A DNA stretch of 64,000 nucleotides from the NCBI GenBank assembly GCA_963667675.1, contig OY763929.1:1116001-1180000 (forward strand). The letters are read 5' to 3'. Positions within the stretch are counted from its first letter, which is position 1. The number at the start of each line of letters is the position of its first letter. The stretch comes from G963667675 sp963667675 (lineage in GTDB: Bacteria; Chloroflexota; Dehalococcoidia; Lucifugimonadales; UBA3495). Of the stretch, positions 16,043 to 24,496 are shown piece by piece. The notes beneath the pieces are model-generated. The model had not been told where the DNA came from. It saw only the letters and a list, made by a program, of their open reading frames with translations, and ran no database searches. The translations under genes and the position numbers were made by a program.

Positions 16043-18232
16043 CTAGTCTGGGACCATTCCCTGTCGGCGAAAGTGCATCCTCGCCAGCCGCAACTGGTCA
16101 TAGGTGAACCGCGATTCGAGAAACTCCCAAACGGGCTTAAGCTGGGTGCTGCCGCAAACTTCGAATGCTTTTCCGATTTCGTTGAGAGCCTCTCTATCCG
16201 GCAGCAGGTGGTCCACGTCCAACTCAACCCCTCGTAGCTGCAACCGCTCCATGTGGTTGATGATGGTGGTCTCCGCCAGGCCCCGCTCCTTGGCAACCTG
16301 GCTGACGGACATCCCTCGAGACAGAAGCTCGTTGGTCGCTTCTTCTGTTGCGCCCCGCCGCCGCTCGGGCGGTCCCGGCTGGCCCGCGGCCTGGCCCGAC
16401 CGTTGCCGCATAAGCGCAGCCCCTGTTGCGGCGGGGAGGCCGCTGGACTCCGCGTAGCTCTTGATAGCCTGCAAGAACGGCGGCCCGTACTGTTCCAGTT
16501 TTGCCTGGCCGACGCCGTGGATGGACGAGAACTGCTCCATGGTAAGGGGGAGGTCGGTCGCCATGTCCCTTAGAGACACGTCGCTAAACACCACGTACGG
16601 GGGAACACCCTGTTCGGCGGCCACCCGGAGGCGCAGGCTTCGCAGTTCCTCGAACAGGCCCTTGTCATATTCCATGGCATCACCGGCCTTGCCGCGTGCA
16701 GGTGGCTTGGGCAGGGCGAGGGAGATGCTCCGGCGGTGCCTCAGGAACTCCATGCCGGAATCGGTGACGGCGAGAGTCGGGTACTCGCCCTGGCTCCTGG
16801 CCAACAGCCCCTCGGCTTGCAGCCGGCCTATGAGTTCCCTCAGTTCATCACGGCTCCGGTCCTTAACGATGCCGTAAACACTCAACTGATCATGACCCAG
16901 CTCCAGGATGCGTTTGTCCCTGCTGCCGGTTAGCACCTGGATCACGTGGTGTGCGCCGAACCGCTGGCCGGTGCGGATCACGGCAGAGAGAATCTTTTGG
17001 GTAATTTCCGTGGCGTCGACCAGGTCCCGTGACTCCAGGCAAACGTCGCAAGCGCCGCAGGTGTCTGCGTCCCATCTCTCCCCGAAATATTCCAGGATGG
17101 TCCGGCGTCGGCATACCGGCGACTGGGCGAAGTCCACCATCTTCGCCAGCTTCTCACGGGCGTTCCGGCGTTCTTGGGCGTCTTCTATCTGCCTGATGAA
17201 GTATTCCTGCTTGGCCTTGTCGGAATAGCTGTAGAAGAGCACGCAGTCGCTGGGCAACCCGTCCCTCCCCGCTCGGCCAGTCTCCTGGTAGTAGCCCTCC
17301 AAAGATTTGGGCAGACTGTAGTGGACCACCAGGCGAACGTCGGGTTTGTCGATGCCCATACCGAAGGCTATGGTTGCAACGATGATGGGCGCCCGGTCGT
17401 GGATGAAGTCGTCCTGGGTGCGCCGACGGGTCGTGCTGTCCAGCCCGGCATGGTAGGGGAGAGCGTCCAGGCCCTGGGACCTTAGGCCCCCGGCAAGGTC
17501 TTCGGTTTCCTGGCGGGAGAAGCAGTAGATGATAGCGGACTGCCCTTGGCGGTCTTTCAGCAGGGACAGCAGTTGGTTCCAGGGGGATCTCTTGGGCCGG
17601 ATGGAATACGTAAGATTGGACCGGTTAAAGCTGGACAGAAAGACTCGGCCTTTTCCCAGGTCGAGCTGTTCGACAATGTCTTCCCGTACCCGTTCCGTGG
17701 CGGTAGCCGTCAAAGCCACAACCGGCACCGAGGGGAAGCTCTGGCGTAGCTGCCGGAGGTTGCGGTAATCGGGGCGAAATTCATGGCCCCATTCTGAGAT
17801 GCAATGGGCTTCATCTATGGCTATCAGGTCCAGGTCCAGGCTGTGGAGGAAGCGGTTGAATTCGGGCATGGCCAGTCTTTCCGGGGCAACATACAGTATC
17901 TTGACCTGCCCTTGACGGACGCGCTCCTGCACCTGCTGTATCTCTGAAGCAGGAAGAGAACTGTTGATGTACCGGGCGGCGATACCGTTCGCCTCCAGGC
18001 CGTCAACCTGGTCTTTCATGAGGGCAATGAGCGGCGAGATAACAAGTGTGGTCCCTGTCAGGGCCAGGGCAGGCAACTGGTAGCACAGGGACTTGCCGCC
18101 GCCGGTGGGCATGAGAGCAAGGGTGTCCTGGCGGTCCAGGATGTTGGCGATTATCTCTTCCTGAAGGGGCAGGAAGCTGTCATACCCGAAGTAAGACCTG
18201 AGCGCCGGAAGCAGGCTTGTTGCGGTGGTCAT
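16043..18232 (-). CDS. recQ: ATP-dependent DNA helicase RecQ with C-terminal HTH
   Basis: A 729-residue superfamily 2 3'-5' helicase for recombination and repair. Walker A is GGGKS at residues 44-48, with an IDEAHCISEWGHEFRPDY Walker B/aromatic loop, the helicase C domain (FGMGIDKPDVRLVVHY, QETGRAGRDG), an RQC zinc site with Cys spaced through CRRRTILEYFGE and CGACDVC, a winged helix, an HRDC domain and a final HTH domain (MSVSQVAKERGLAETTI). The last helix-turn-helix is found in RecQ of some Gram-positive and Chloroflexota lineages. The ATG at 18232 is the first codon that gives the canonical N-terminus, although no strong Shine-Dalgarno is visible. Confidence 0.96.
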   Translation of the reverse strand: MTTATSLLPALRSYFGYDSFLPLQEEIIANILDRQDTLALMPTGGGKSLCYQLPALALTGTTLVISPLIALMKDQVDGLEANGIAARYINSSLPASEIQQVQERVRQGQVKILYVAPERLAMPEFNRFLHSLDLDLIAIDEAHCISEWGHEFRPDYRNLRQLRQSFPSVPVVALTATATERVREDIVEQLDLGKGRVFLSSFNRSNLTYSIRPKRSPWNQLLSLLKDRQGQSAIIYCFSRQETEDLAGGLRSQGLDALPYHAGLDSTTRRRTQDDFIHDRAPIIVATIAFGMGIDKPDVRLVVHYSLPKSLEGYYQETGRAGRDGLPSDCVLFYSYSDKAKQEYFIRQIEDAQERRNAREKLAKMVDFAQSPVCRRRTILEYFGERWDADTCGACDVCLESRDLVDATEITQKILSAVIRTGQRFGAHHVIQVLTGSRDKRILELGHDQLSVYGIVKDRSRDELRELIGRLQAEGLLARSQGEYPTLAVTDSGMEFLRHRRSISLALPKPPARGKAGDAMEYDKGLFEELRSLRLRVAAEQGVPPYVVFSDVSLRDMATDLPLTMEQFSSIHGVGQAKLEQYGPPFLQAIKSYAESSGLPAATGAALMRQRSGQAAGQPGPPERRRGATEEATNELLSRGMSVSQVAKERGLAETTIINHMERLQLRGVELDVDHLLPDREALNEIGKAFEVCGSTQLKPVWEFLESRFTYDQLRLARMHFRRQGMVPD

Positions 18233-18442
18233 AGAAGGATTGACATCTCGCTGGCGTTGATAGTTGTGGAAAGTGACCGGGCGGGCCCGAACCATGGTAC
18301 CGCCAGCTTTTCGGCTGGGCAAGGGAGTAATTGACATCGGCGCGAGGAGAGCAGCCGATACCGAACGTTGGGAGTATCGAATCTCAAGCAAGCCCCGGCA
18401 GCGCCCCGACCACTTCTCAACCGGCACCGGGTTATATGGGAC

Positions 18443-18471
18443 TTGACACCAATGGGCCCAGGGCATAGATT
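18443..18471 (+). promoter_or_regulatory. Candidate sigma-70 promoter of the molybdenum hydroxylase gene
   Basis: A perfect -35 box TTGACA (18443-18448) and a weaker -10 TAGATT (18466-18471) are separated by exactly 17 bp, 71 bp before the ATG at 18542. It lies in the 309-bp divergent gap between recQ and the xanthine dehydrogenase-type gene; nothing else notable was seen in that gap. Confidence 0.5.
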
Positions 18472-18541
18472 CCCTTTGGTTAGCGAATTGTTCTGGTTAC
18501 GGGCAACCGGCCCGGTGCAAATACTGTGTGAGGTAAGGTAC

Positions 18542-20842
18542 ATGGCTACTACAGCGGAGCGGCAAGACGCATCGTCGGGCGCGTATCGGGTGGTGGGCAC
18601 CAGGCCCATCCGCCACGACGGTATCGAAAAGGTAACCGGCGCCGCCAAATACGGGGCGGACACCCAGTTGACGGGCATGCTTTACGGCAAGGTACTGCGC
18701 AGCCCACACGCCCACGCCCGCGTCTTGTCCATCGACACCAGCAAAGCCGAGGCACTGCCGGGAGTGGCCGCCGTGGCCACGTCCAAGGACTTTCCCATCA
18801 TCGAAACGGAAGACATGGACCTGGCGGAAACGGTAGTCAACGCCCGCCGCAATGCTGAACTGGTGCTGGCACACGACAAGGTGTTGTACAAGGGCCACGC
18901 CGTGGCCGCGGTGGCGGCGGTAAACGCTCACGTGGCGGAACAGGCCGCCCGGCTGATAGAGGTGGAGTATGCACCCCTGCCCATAGTGCTGACCCTGCGC
19001 GACGCCCTCAAAGAGGACGCACCGGTCCTGCACGAAAAGATGACCACCTTGTTCAAGGGAGGCGGGGGAGCCGGCAAGCAGGACACCGGGGTCAAGGGCA
19101 ACATCGCCGGGCACGTCCAGTTCAAGCTGGGCGATGTCGAAAAGGGCTTCGCGCAAGCCGACGTCATCGTTGAGCGTGAGTTTGACACGGAAACGGTGCA
19201 CCAGGGCTATATCGAGCCTCACGCTTGCACCGTTACTTGGAACCCGGACGGCCGGGTAACGGTCTGGACCTGCACCCAGAGTTCCTTCGGCATACGCTCC
19301 GGCGTAGCATCAATTCTGTGCCTGCAGGAATCGGCGGTCAAAGTCGTGCCGACCGAAATCGGCGGCGGGTTCGGGGCCAAGTTCACCTGCTACCTGGAAG
19401 CGACGGCCGCAGTCTTGTCCCGGAAGAGCAACAGGCCGGTAAAGATGGTCATGGACCGCAGGGAAGTGTTCGAGGGCACCGGCCCTGCGGCGGCCACCAA
19501 CATGCGCTGCAAGATAGGAGCAACCAAGGCGGGAAAGATCACCGCCGCGGAACTGTACATGGCGTATGAAGCCGGGGCATATCCCGGCTCTCCGGTGGAA
19601 GCAGGGGCCATGGCGGCCACCGGCCATTACAACATCGAGAACCAGTTGATGAACGGCTACGACATCGTCTGCAACAAGCAGAGGGTCCAAGCCTACCGGG
19701 CCCCGGGCCAGCCCCAGGGCACACTTGCGGTGGAAGTGGTCATCGACGAACTGGCCGAAGAGCTTGGAATCGACCCCATGGAGTTCCGGTTGATGAACGT
19801 GGCCCAGGAGGGCGACCGGATGTCTACCGGAGTGCCCCTGGCCCGCTTGGGCGTGAAGGAAATGGAAGAGGCGATGAAGGCCCATCCCCACTACAGCGCT
19901 CCGTTGGAGAAGCCAAACCAGGGCCGGGGAGTGGCCGTTGGATTCCGGTTGCAGACAGGACAGCAGTCCTCGGCAACGATCAACGTCAACAGCAATGGGA
20001 CCATCAACCTGATTACGGGCTCGGTGGACATCGGCGGCACCCGGACAGCGGTGGCCATGCAGGCCGCCGAAGTGTTGGGCCTGCGGGCGGAAGACGTGGA
20101 GCCGACGGTGGTGGACACCGACGCCATTGGGTATACCGCCGGCACCGGCGGCAGCCGCATCGCCTTCGACACCGGCTTGGCGGCCATTGCCGCCGCGGAG
20201 GACGTGAAGCGCCAGATGTGCGAGCGGGCCGCCATGATATGGGAGGTGCAGCCAGAGGACGTGGAACTGCAGGACGGCGTCTTTGTCTGCACCAAGAATC
20301 CAGAGGACCGCATGACGTTCCAGGACCTGGCGGGAAGACTGATACGCACCGGCGGTCCCATCACCTGCTCCGCGGGAACCAACAGCACCGGCCTCGGTCC
20401 CGTCATCGCCGGGAACATAGTGGACGTAGAGGTGGACCCGGAGACGGGCAAGGTGGATATCTTGCGATACACCGCTTTTGTCGACGCGGGTACGGCGGTG
20501 CATCCCAGTTACGTGGAAGGGCAGATGCAGGGCGGAACGGTGCAGGGCATCGGCTGGGCTTTGAACGAAGAGTATTTCTACTCTGAAGACGGCACCATGC
20601 TTAACTCCAGCTTCCTGGACTACCGGATGCCCACGACGCTGGACCTGCCGATGATAGAGACCGTGATCACCGAAGTGCCCAACCCCAGGCACCCCTACGG
20701 TCTGAGAGGCGTGGGCGAAGCGCCGCTCATACCGCCGCTGGCGGCCATGTCCAATGCGATATACGACGCCGTCGGTGTGCGCCTTACCAAACTGCCCATG
20801 ACCCCCGGCAGCATCCTGGAAGCCTTGGAGGCAAAGAAGTGA
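18542..20842 (+). CDS. Xanthine dehydrogenase family molybdopterin-binding subunit
   Basis: A 766-residue large subunit of the molybdenum hydroxylase (xanthine oxidase/CO dehydrogenase) family. An N-terminal a/b hammerhead domain begins at RPIRHDGIEKVTGAAKY. The molybdopterin domain carries GGGFGAK at 274-280, the AYRAPGQPQ loop, and the catalytic Glu726 in GVGEAP near the C-terminus. These enzymes hydroxylate heterocycles, aldehydes or CO and normally need a 2Fe-2S and an FAD subunit; neither is encoded within the window. No CODH-type active-site Cys motif was noticed, so CO oxidation is not claimed. The ATG at 18542 has GAGGTAAGG upstream. It overlaps the AIM24-like gene by four bases (GTGA). 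Confidence 0.93.
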   Translation: MATTAERQDASSGAYRVVGTRPIRHDGIEKVTGAAKYGADTQLTGMLYGKVLRSPHAHARVLSIDTSKAEALPGVAAVATSKDFPIIETEDMDLAETVVNARRNAELVLAHDKVLYKGHAVAAVAAVNAHVAEQAARLIEVEYAPLPIVLTLRDALKEDAPVLHEKMTTLFKGGGGAGKQDTGVKGNIAGHVQFKLGDVEKGFAQADVIVEREFDTETVHQGYIEPHACTVTWNPDGRVTVWTCTQSSFGIRSGVASILCLQESAVKVVPTEIGGGFGAKFTCYLEATAAVLSRKSNRPVKMVMDRREVFEGTGPAAATNMRCKIGATKAGKITAAELYMAYEAGAYPGSPVEAGAMAATGHYNIENQLMNGYDIVCNKQRVQAYRAPGQPQGTLAVEVVIDELAEELGIDPMEFRLMNVAQEGDRMSTGVPLARLGVKEMEEAMKAHPHYSAPLEKPNQGRGVAVGFRLQTGQQSSATINVNSNGTINLITGSVDIGGTRTAVAMQAAEVLGLRAEDVEPTVVDTDAIGYTAGTGGSRIAFDTGLAAIAAAEDVKRQMCERAAMIWEVQPEDVELQDGVFVCTKNPEDRMTFQDLAGRLIRTGGPITCSAGTNSTGLGPVIAGNIVDVEVDPETGKVDILRYTAFVDAGTAVHPSYVEGQMQGGTVQGIGWALNEEYFYSEDGTMLNSSFLDYRMPTTLDLPMIETVITEVPNPRHPYGLRGVGEAPLIPPLAAMSNAIYDAVGVRLTKLPMTPGSILEALEAKK

Positions 20843-21528
20843 AGACGACAATCGAGTTCGACCCCAGCTACGCCATGCTGACGGTGGACCTGGAGCCGGG
20901 CGAGGGCATAAAAGCTGAGCCGGGGGCAATGGTCCTGCAACAGGGTGTGGAAATGCAGACCGGCACTGGAGGAGGAGGCCTTTTCGGAGGGTTCAAGAGG
21001 ATGCTGGGCGGAGAGTCTTTCTTCGTCAATACCTTCACCGGCGGACCAGGCGGCGGACACGTGGGCCTCGCCCCCAATTCACCGGGAGACATCAGCTCCT
21101 TCGACGTGGACCCGGGCACCGACCTCTTCGTGCAATCGGGTTCCTTCCTGGCTTGCACCCAGAATGTCCAGACCGACGCCCAGTTCCAGGGCTTCAAGGG
21201 CTTCTTCAGCGGGGAAAGCCTGTTTTTCATCAGGGTCTTCTCTACGGAGGGAACAGGAAAGGTATTCTACAACTCGTACGGCGCCATCAAGAAAGTGGCG
21301 GTGGAGCCCGGCGCAGAGTTGGTTGTGGATACGGGCCACGTGGTCGCGTTCACCGATGACGTACAGTACTCCATCGGCAAGGTAGGCGGCATCCGCTCGC
21401 TCATCGCCGGAGGTGAAGGCCTGGTGATGAAATTCACGGGCAACGGAGAGGTGTGGGTCCAGACCCGAAACCTCGCTTCTCTGGCTGAGAAACTCATCCC
21501 GTTCCTGCCCAAGGCGTCCAACAGATAG
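20839..21528 (+). CDS. AIM24/TIGR00266-like protein
   Basis: A 229-residue all-beta protein of the AIM24 (TIGR00266) family: LEPGEGIKAEPGAMVLQQ, a Gly-rich GTGGGGLFGGFKRMLGGESFF, and GLAPNSPGDISSFDV. Members resemble tryptophan RNA-binding attenuator-like folds; their function in bacteria is not established. The GTG start overlaps the stop of the molybdenum hydroxylase gene (GTGA), so translation is coupled and the two products probably work in the same process. No signal peptide. Confidence 0.85.
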   Translation: MKTTIEFDPSYAMLTVDLEPGEGIKAEPGAMVLQQGVEMQTGTGGGGLFGGFKRMLGGESFFVNTFTGGPGGGHVGLAPNSPGDISSFDVDPGTDLFVQSGSFLACTQNVQTDAQFQGFKGFFSGESLFFIRVFSTEGTGKVFYNSYGAIKKVAVEPGAELVVDTGHVVAFTDDVQYSIGKVGGIRSLIAGGEGLVMKFTGNGEVWVQTRNLASLAEKLIPFLPKASNR

Positions 21529-21559
21529 CTTCCCCATAGAGCTTACTAGGTATCTCTAA

Positions 21560-21604
21560 CACCCTGGCGGCGTGCAATGTCGGCGGCCTCACGCCGTCAG
21601 GGTG
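21560..21604. repeat. 15-bp inverted repeat hairpin
   Basis: The arm at 21560-21574 pairs with 21590-21604 over 15 positions with only one G-U-type mismatch, enclosing a 15-base loop. It begins 32 bp after the AIM24-like gene stop in a 200-bp gap. It could end the molybdenum hydroxylase transcript, but no T-run follows. The high stem quality also fits a dispersed palindromic element. Confidence 0.6.
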
Positions 21605-21730
21605 CCTGATCCAGCGGGGGTCGTCTCGGACTGTTCCGCCCCCCTCTTCCCATTTTTGCCAGCGTTCCACACTGCCGTCCGTTCAGGTAAGATGGACTGC
21701 CAGAGACCCTTGCCCGGCGGGCGAACATAA

Positions 21731-22222
21731 ATGACTGCCAGCATAATTGCCGGTTCCATAGCGGCGGTTGTAGCGGCCTTAGTCTCGCTGCCGCTGCGCT
21801 CTCCAGACGATATTCTGCTGAACAGCGGTACGGTAGTTGCCGGCGGCCTGCTGGCTGGGATAATTGCCGGCGTCATCTGGAGACTCCTGGCCGGCCATCC
21901 CAGGCGCACGCTCTGGTTCGGTGTGATTTGGTCTATGTGCTTCAGTCTGATTGTTTTATTGGCAGTGGCCGGCGAGACCCAACTGGACCATTTCACCGCC
22001 TTCGTGCTGCCCCTGGGGGCAATCGTCTTTGCCGTAGCCGGATTGTTCACTGTTATGCTGGAAGGGACTGCCCTGGCGCGTCGTAAGCGGCTGGCGGCGG
22101 CGGCTGTTGCAATTGCCCTGGCTATCGGCATCGGCCTGGCAGGCCAGGGAGACGAACGGAGCGGCAAGCTGGAGCTTCCGCCCAGGGCTGGAGTCTCTAT
22201 CTTGCACTCAGTCTGGCTGTAG
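21731..22222 (+). CDS. Small multi-pass membrane protein, function unknown
   Basis: A 163-residue protein with four hydrophobic stretches (about residues 1-20, 34-52, 62-82 and 88-111) and a fifth weaker one near 122-140, with a positively charged loop RRKR. No recognised family. An overlapping antisense frame exists but shows no protein-like pattern. The ATG has no strong ribosome site. It is 60-90 bp ahead of the YceI lipoprotein gene, on the same strand. Confidence 0.6.
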   Translation: MTASIIAGSIAAVVAALVSLPLRSPDDILLNSGTVVAGGLLAGIIAGVIWRLLAGHPRRTLWFGVIWSMCFSLIVLLAVAGETQLDHFTAFVLPLGAIVFAVAGLFTVMLEGTALARRKRLAAAAVAIALAIGIGLAGQGDERSGKLELPPRAGVSILHSVWL

Positions 22223-22309
22223 CGCTAATCGGCGATATAGAAAATTTGAAACACTTGAACCTACCGACAGACCAAGCGTAAGGTTGTGTCAATATACCGG
22301 GGGTGGTTT

Positions 22310-23065
22310 ATGGGTATAGCCGTTCTGGGGAGCCAACGCTGGGCCTTACTGATAGCAGGCCTGGCCGCCTTGTCTATCCTGCTGCTAATTGGATGCGGGA
22401 CATCGGATAACCGAGATGCTGCGCCCGCATCGCCGTCGGCTGTAGAAGAGACGGAGCCAACAGCGACCGCATCTCCTACCGTCGAAGATACTAAGCCCAC
22501 TGTCACCCCACCACCTACCGTGGCGGGTCCAAGACAGACCGGACAGGTGGAGGGCGTCACATTCGTAGTTGGAGAAGGTTCGGAAGCCACTTTCACGGTA
22601 AATGAGAAACTTGCCCGGCTTACCCTCCCTAACGACGCAGTGGTGCGCACCAGCGCCCTGTCGGGCGAAGTGCATCTGGACGGTCGCCCTTCGGTAATCG
22701 AGATAGACCTGCACCAGTTGACCAGCGACCAGTCCCGGAGGGACGGCTATATCCGCAGCCGGATGTTCCCAGATCATCCGATAGCGACGTTCACTCTCGA
22801 CGACGCCCGACCCCTGCCGCCGGAATTCACCGAGGGGGAGGAGGTCACTGCTCAAGTCACCGGGCAACTGGCAATTCGAGGCATCGAGGCTCCCGTCACA
22901 TTCGACGTTGAGGTCCGGGACGACGGGGACGTAGTCTACATCCTGGGGAGAACCAGCTTTGTCTGGGACGATTTCCAGATACCCCCGCCGAACATCGCCG
23001 GTTTCGTCCAGGTGAAGGACGAGGTCAGCGTGGAGGTCCTCCTTGCCGTGAGACCTGCCGCCTAG
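22310..23065 (+). CDS. YceI family lipoprotein
   Basis: A 251-residue exported protein with a lipoprotein signal (LLLIGCG), a Thr/Pro/Glu-rich linker and a C-terminal YceI lipocalin-like barrel: FTVNEKLARLTLPNDAVVRT, SGEVHLDG, RDGYIRSRMF-type and FTLDDARPLPPEF strands, then FDVEVRDDGDVVYILGRTSF. YceI proteins bind long-chain isoprenoid or amphiphilic ligands. The ATG at 22310 follows GGGGGTGG; a GTG at 22286 is an alternative start in frame. Extracytoplasmic, membrane-tethered. Confidence 0.88.
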   Translation: MGIAVLGSQRWALLIAGLAALSILLLIGCGTSDNRDAAPASPSAVEETEPTATASPTVEDTKPTVTPPPTVAGPRQTGQVEGVTFVVGEGSEATFTVNEKLARLTLPNDAVVRTSALSGEVHLDGRPSVIEIDLHQLTSDQSRRDGYIRSRMFPDHPIATFTLDDARPLPPEFTEGEEVTAQVTGQLAIRGIEAPVTFDVEVRDDGDVVYILGRTSFVWDDFQIPPPNIAGFVQVKDEVSVEVLLAVRPAA

Positions 23066-23183
23066 AGATACGGTTTATTTGATGGTCGGGTAGATGATAG
23101 AATACGATATATCATACGCTCCAAGTAATGAACCATTCCACCCTCCGGCATCACGCCCCGCTTTCCAGATTTCTGCTAACGCT

Positions 23184-24464
23184 ATGAACAGCTTTTACCT
23201 TTGGACCATTGGCTGCCAAATGAACACCGCCGACTCCGAGCGGTTGGGCGCGGCGCTGGAGCAGTTGGGTCTGCAGCCGGCTGACCAGGCGCGCGACGCC
23301 GACGTTATCGTTCTAAATTCATGTGTCGTCCGGCAGAGCGCTGAAGACAAGGTGGTGGGAGCCGTCACCGGTATGCAGCCTCTCAAGACCAGCAGGCCCG
23401 ACAGGATAGTGGCCCTCATGGGGTGCATGGTCGGGCCCAAGACCGAAGACCTCGGCCGCAGGTTCCCTTACGTGGACGTTTTCATGCGGCCACAGCAGTA
23501 CGGACCTCTCTTGGACTTAGTCGGCGAACGGCTGGGCCTGGACTGGGAAGGATGCCTGGGTTCCCTGGCCCCCATGCGACCCGACGTAACGGCTTACGTT
23601 CCCATCATCCACGGCTGCAACCTGATGTGTTCTTTTTGCATCATCCCCTATCGGCGAGGCCGCCAGGTCAGCCGCCCGGTGGAAGACGTGGCGCGTGAAG
23701 TTGAATTGCTGACCGCCCGCGGGGTGAAGGAGGTCACCCTGTTGGGGCAGACGGTGGACGCCTACGGCCACGACCTGCCTGAGAGTCCAGACTTGGCGGA
23801 CTTACTTAGCCGCATTGACGACGTCAGCGGACTGGAGCGAATACGTTTCCTCACTTCCCATCCGTCTTTCATGAGCGACCGCATAATCAGCGCTGTCTCT
23901 TCCCTCCCAAAAGTGTGCGAACACGTCAACCTGCCGGTGCAAGCGGGGGACGACGACGTGCTCAACCGCATGCGGCGCAATTACACACAAGCGGAGTACG
24001 TCGACTTGGTTGGCCGCATACGGGACGACGTTCCGGATGTTTCCCTGAGCACGGATATCATCGTTGGGTTCCCCGGCGAGACCGAGGAGCAGTTCCAGCG
24101 GTCACTGGACTTGGTGTCGGACTTGCGTTTCGACAAGGTGCACTGCGCGGCTTACTCTCCGCGTCCCGGCACCATCGCCGACCGCAGCATGGAGGACGAC
24201 GTTAAGCCCGAGGAGAAGACCCGGCGGCGCCAACGCATCGATGTTTTGCAGGAAGTCATACAAAGAAACATCAACTCCGAACTGCTGTGGCAGGACGTGG
24301 AAATCCTCGTTGAGGGCCGCCACCGCGGCAAGTGGCAGGGCAGGACCCGCAGCAACAAGCTGGTATACTTCGAGGACCAAACCGACCGTCAAGGGCAGTT
24401 AGTCCACGTCAACGTTACAAAGACCAGTCCGTGGTCTTTACAGGGAACTCCGGTCCCGGCGTAA
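23184..24464 (+). CDS. miaB: tRNA-2-methylthio-N6-dimethylallyladenosine synthase
   Basis: A 426-residue radical-SAM methylthiotransferase. The N-terminal domain has the three cluster cysteines Cys11 (GCQMN), Cys47 (LNSC) and Cys81 (MGC). The radical-SAM motif CxxxCxxC is at 145, 149 and 152. A C-terminal TRAM domain (ILVEGRHRGKWQGRT) binds tRNA. It thiomethylates i6A37 of tRNAs reading U-starting codons. The GCQMNxxDSE spacing and overall length favour MiaB over RimO or MtaB. The ATG at 23184 gives the canonical start. First gene of the run with nadA, which begins 33 bp after its stop. Confidence 0.92.
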   Translation: MNSFYLWTIGCQMNTADSERLGAALEQLGLQPADQARDADVIVLNSCVVRQSAEDKVVGAVTGMQPLKTSRPDRIVALMGCMVGPKTEDLGRRFPYVDVFMRPQQYGPLLDLVGERLGLDWEGCLGSLAPMRPDVTAYVPIIHGCNLMCSFCIIPYRRGRQVSRPVEDVAREVELLTARGVKEVTLLGQTVDAYGHDLPESPDLADLLSRIDDVSGLERIRFLTSHPSFMSDRIISAVSSLPKVCEHVNLPVQAGDDDVLNRMRRNYTQAEYVDLVGRIRDDVPDVSLSTDIIVGFPGETEEQFQRSLDLVSDLRFDKVHCAAYSPRPGTIADRSMEDDVKPEEKTRRRQRIDVLQEVIQRNINSELLWQDVEILVEGRHRGKWQGRTRSNKLVYFEDQTDRQGQLVHVNVTKTSPWSLQGTPVPA

Positions 24465-24496
24465 CGGCCTTGGGCCCTAACGGGAGAGCGACCACC

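Noticed and set aside
18542..20842. CO dehydrogenase large subunit
   Set aside because: No CoxL-type Cys active-site motif was seen and no coxM/coxS partners are present, so only the broad molybdenum hydroxylase family is claimed.
19310..20929. Long minus-strand open frame antisense to the molybdenum hydroxylase gene
   Set aside because: His/Gly/Arg-rich shadow typical of the opposite strand of a GC-rich gene; the plus-strand protein has every family motif.
21589..22167. Minus-strand frame antisense to the small membrane protein gene
   Set aside because: Ser/Thr/Pro-rich with no domain pattern, whereas the plus strand gives coherent transmembrane helices.
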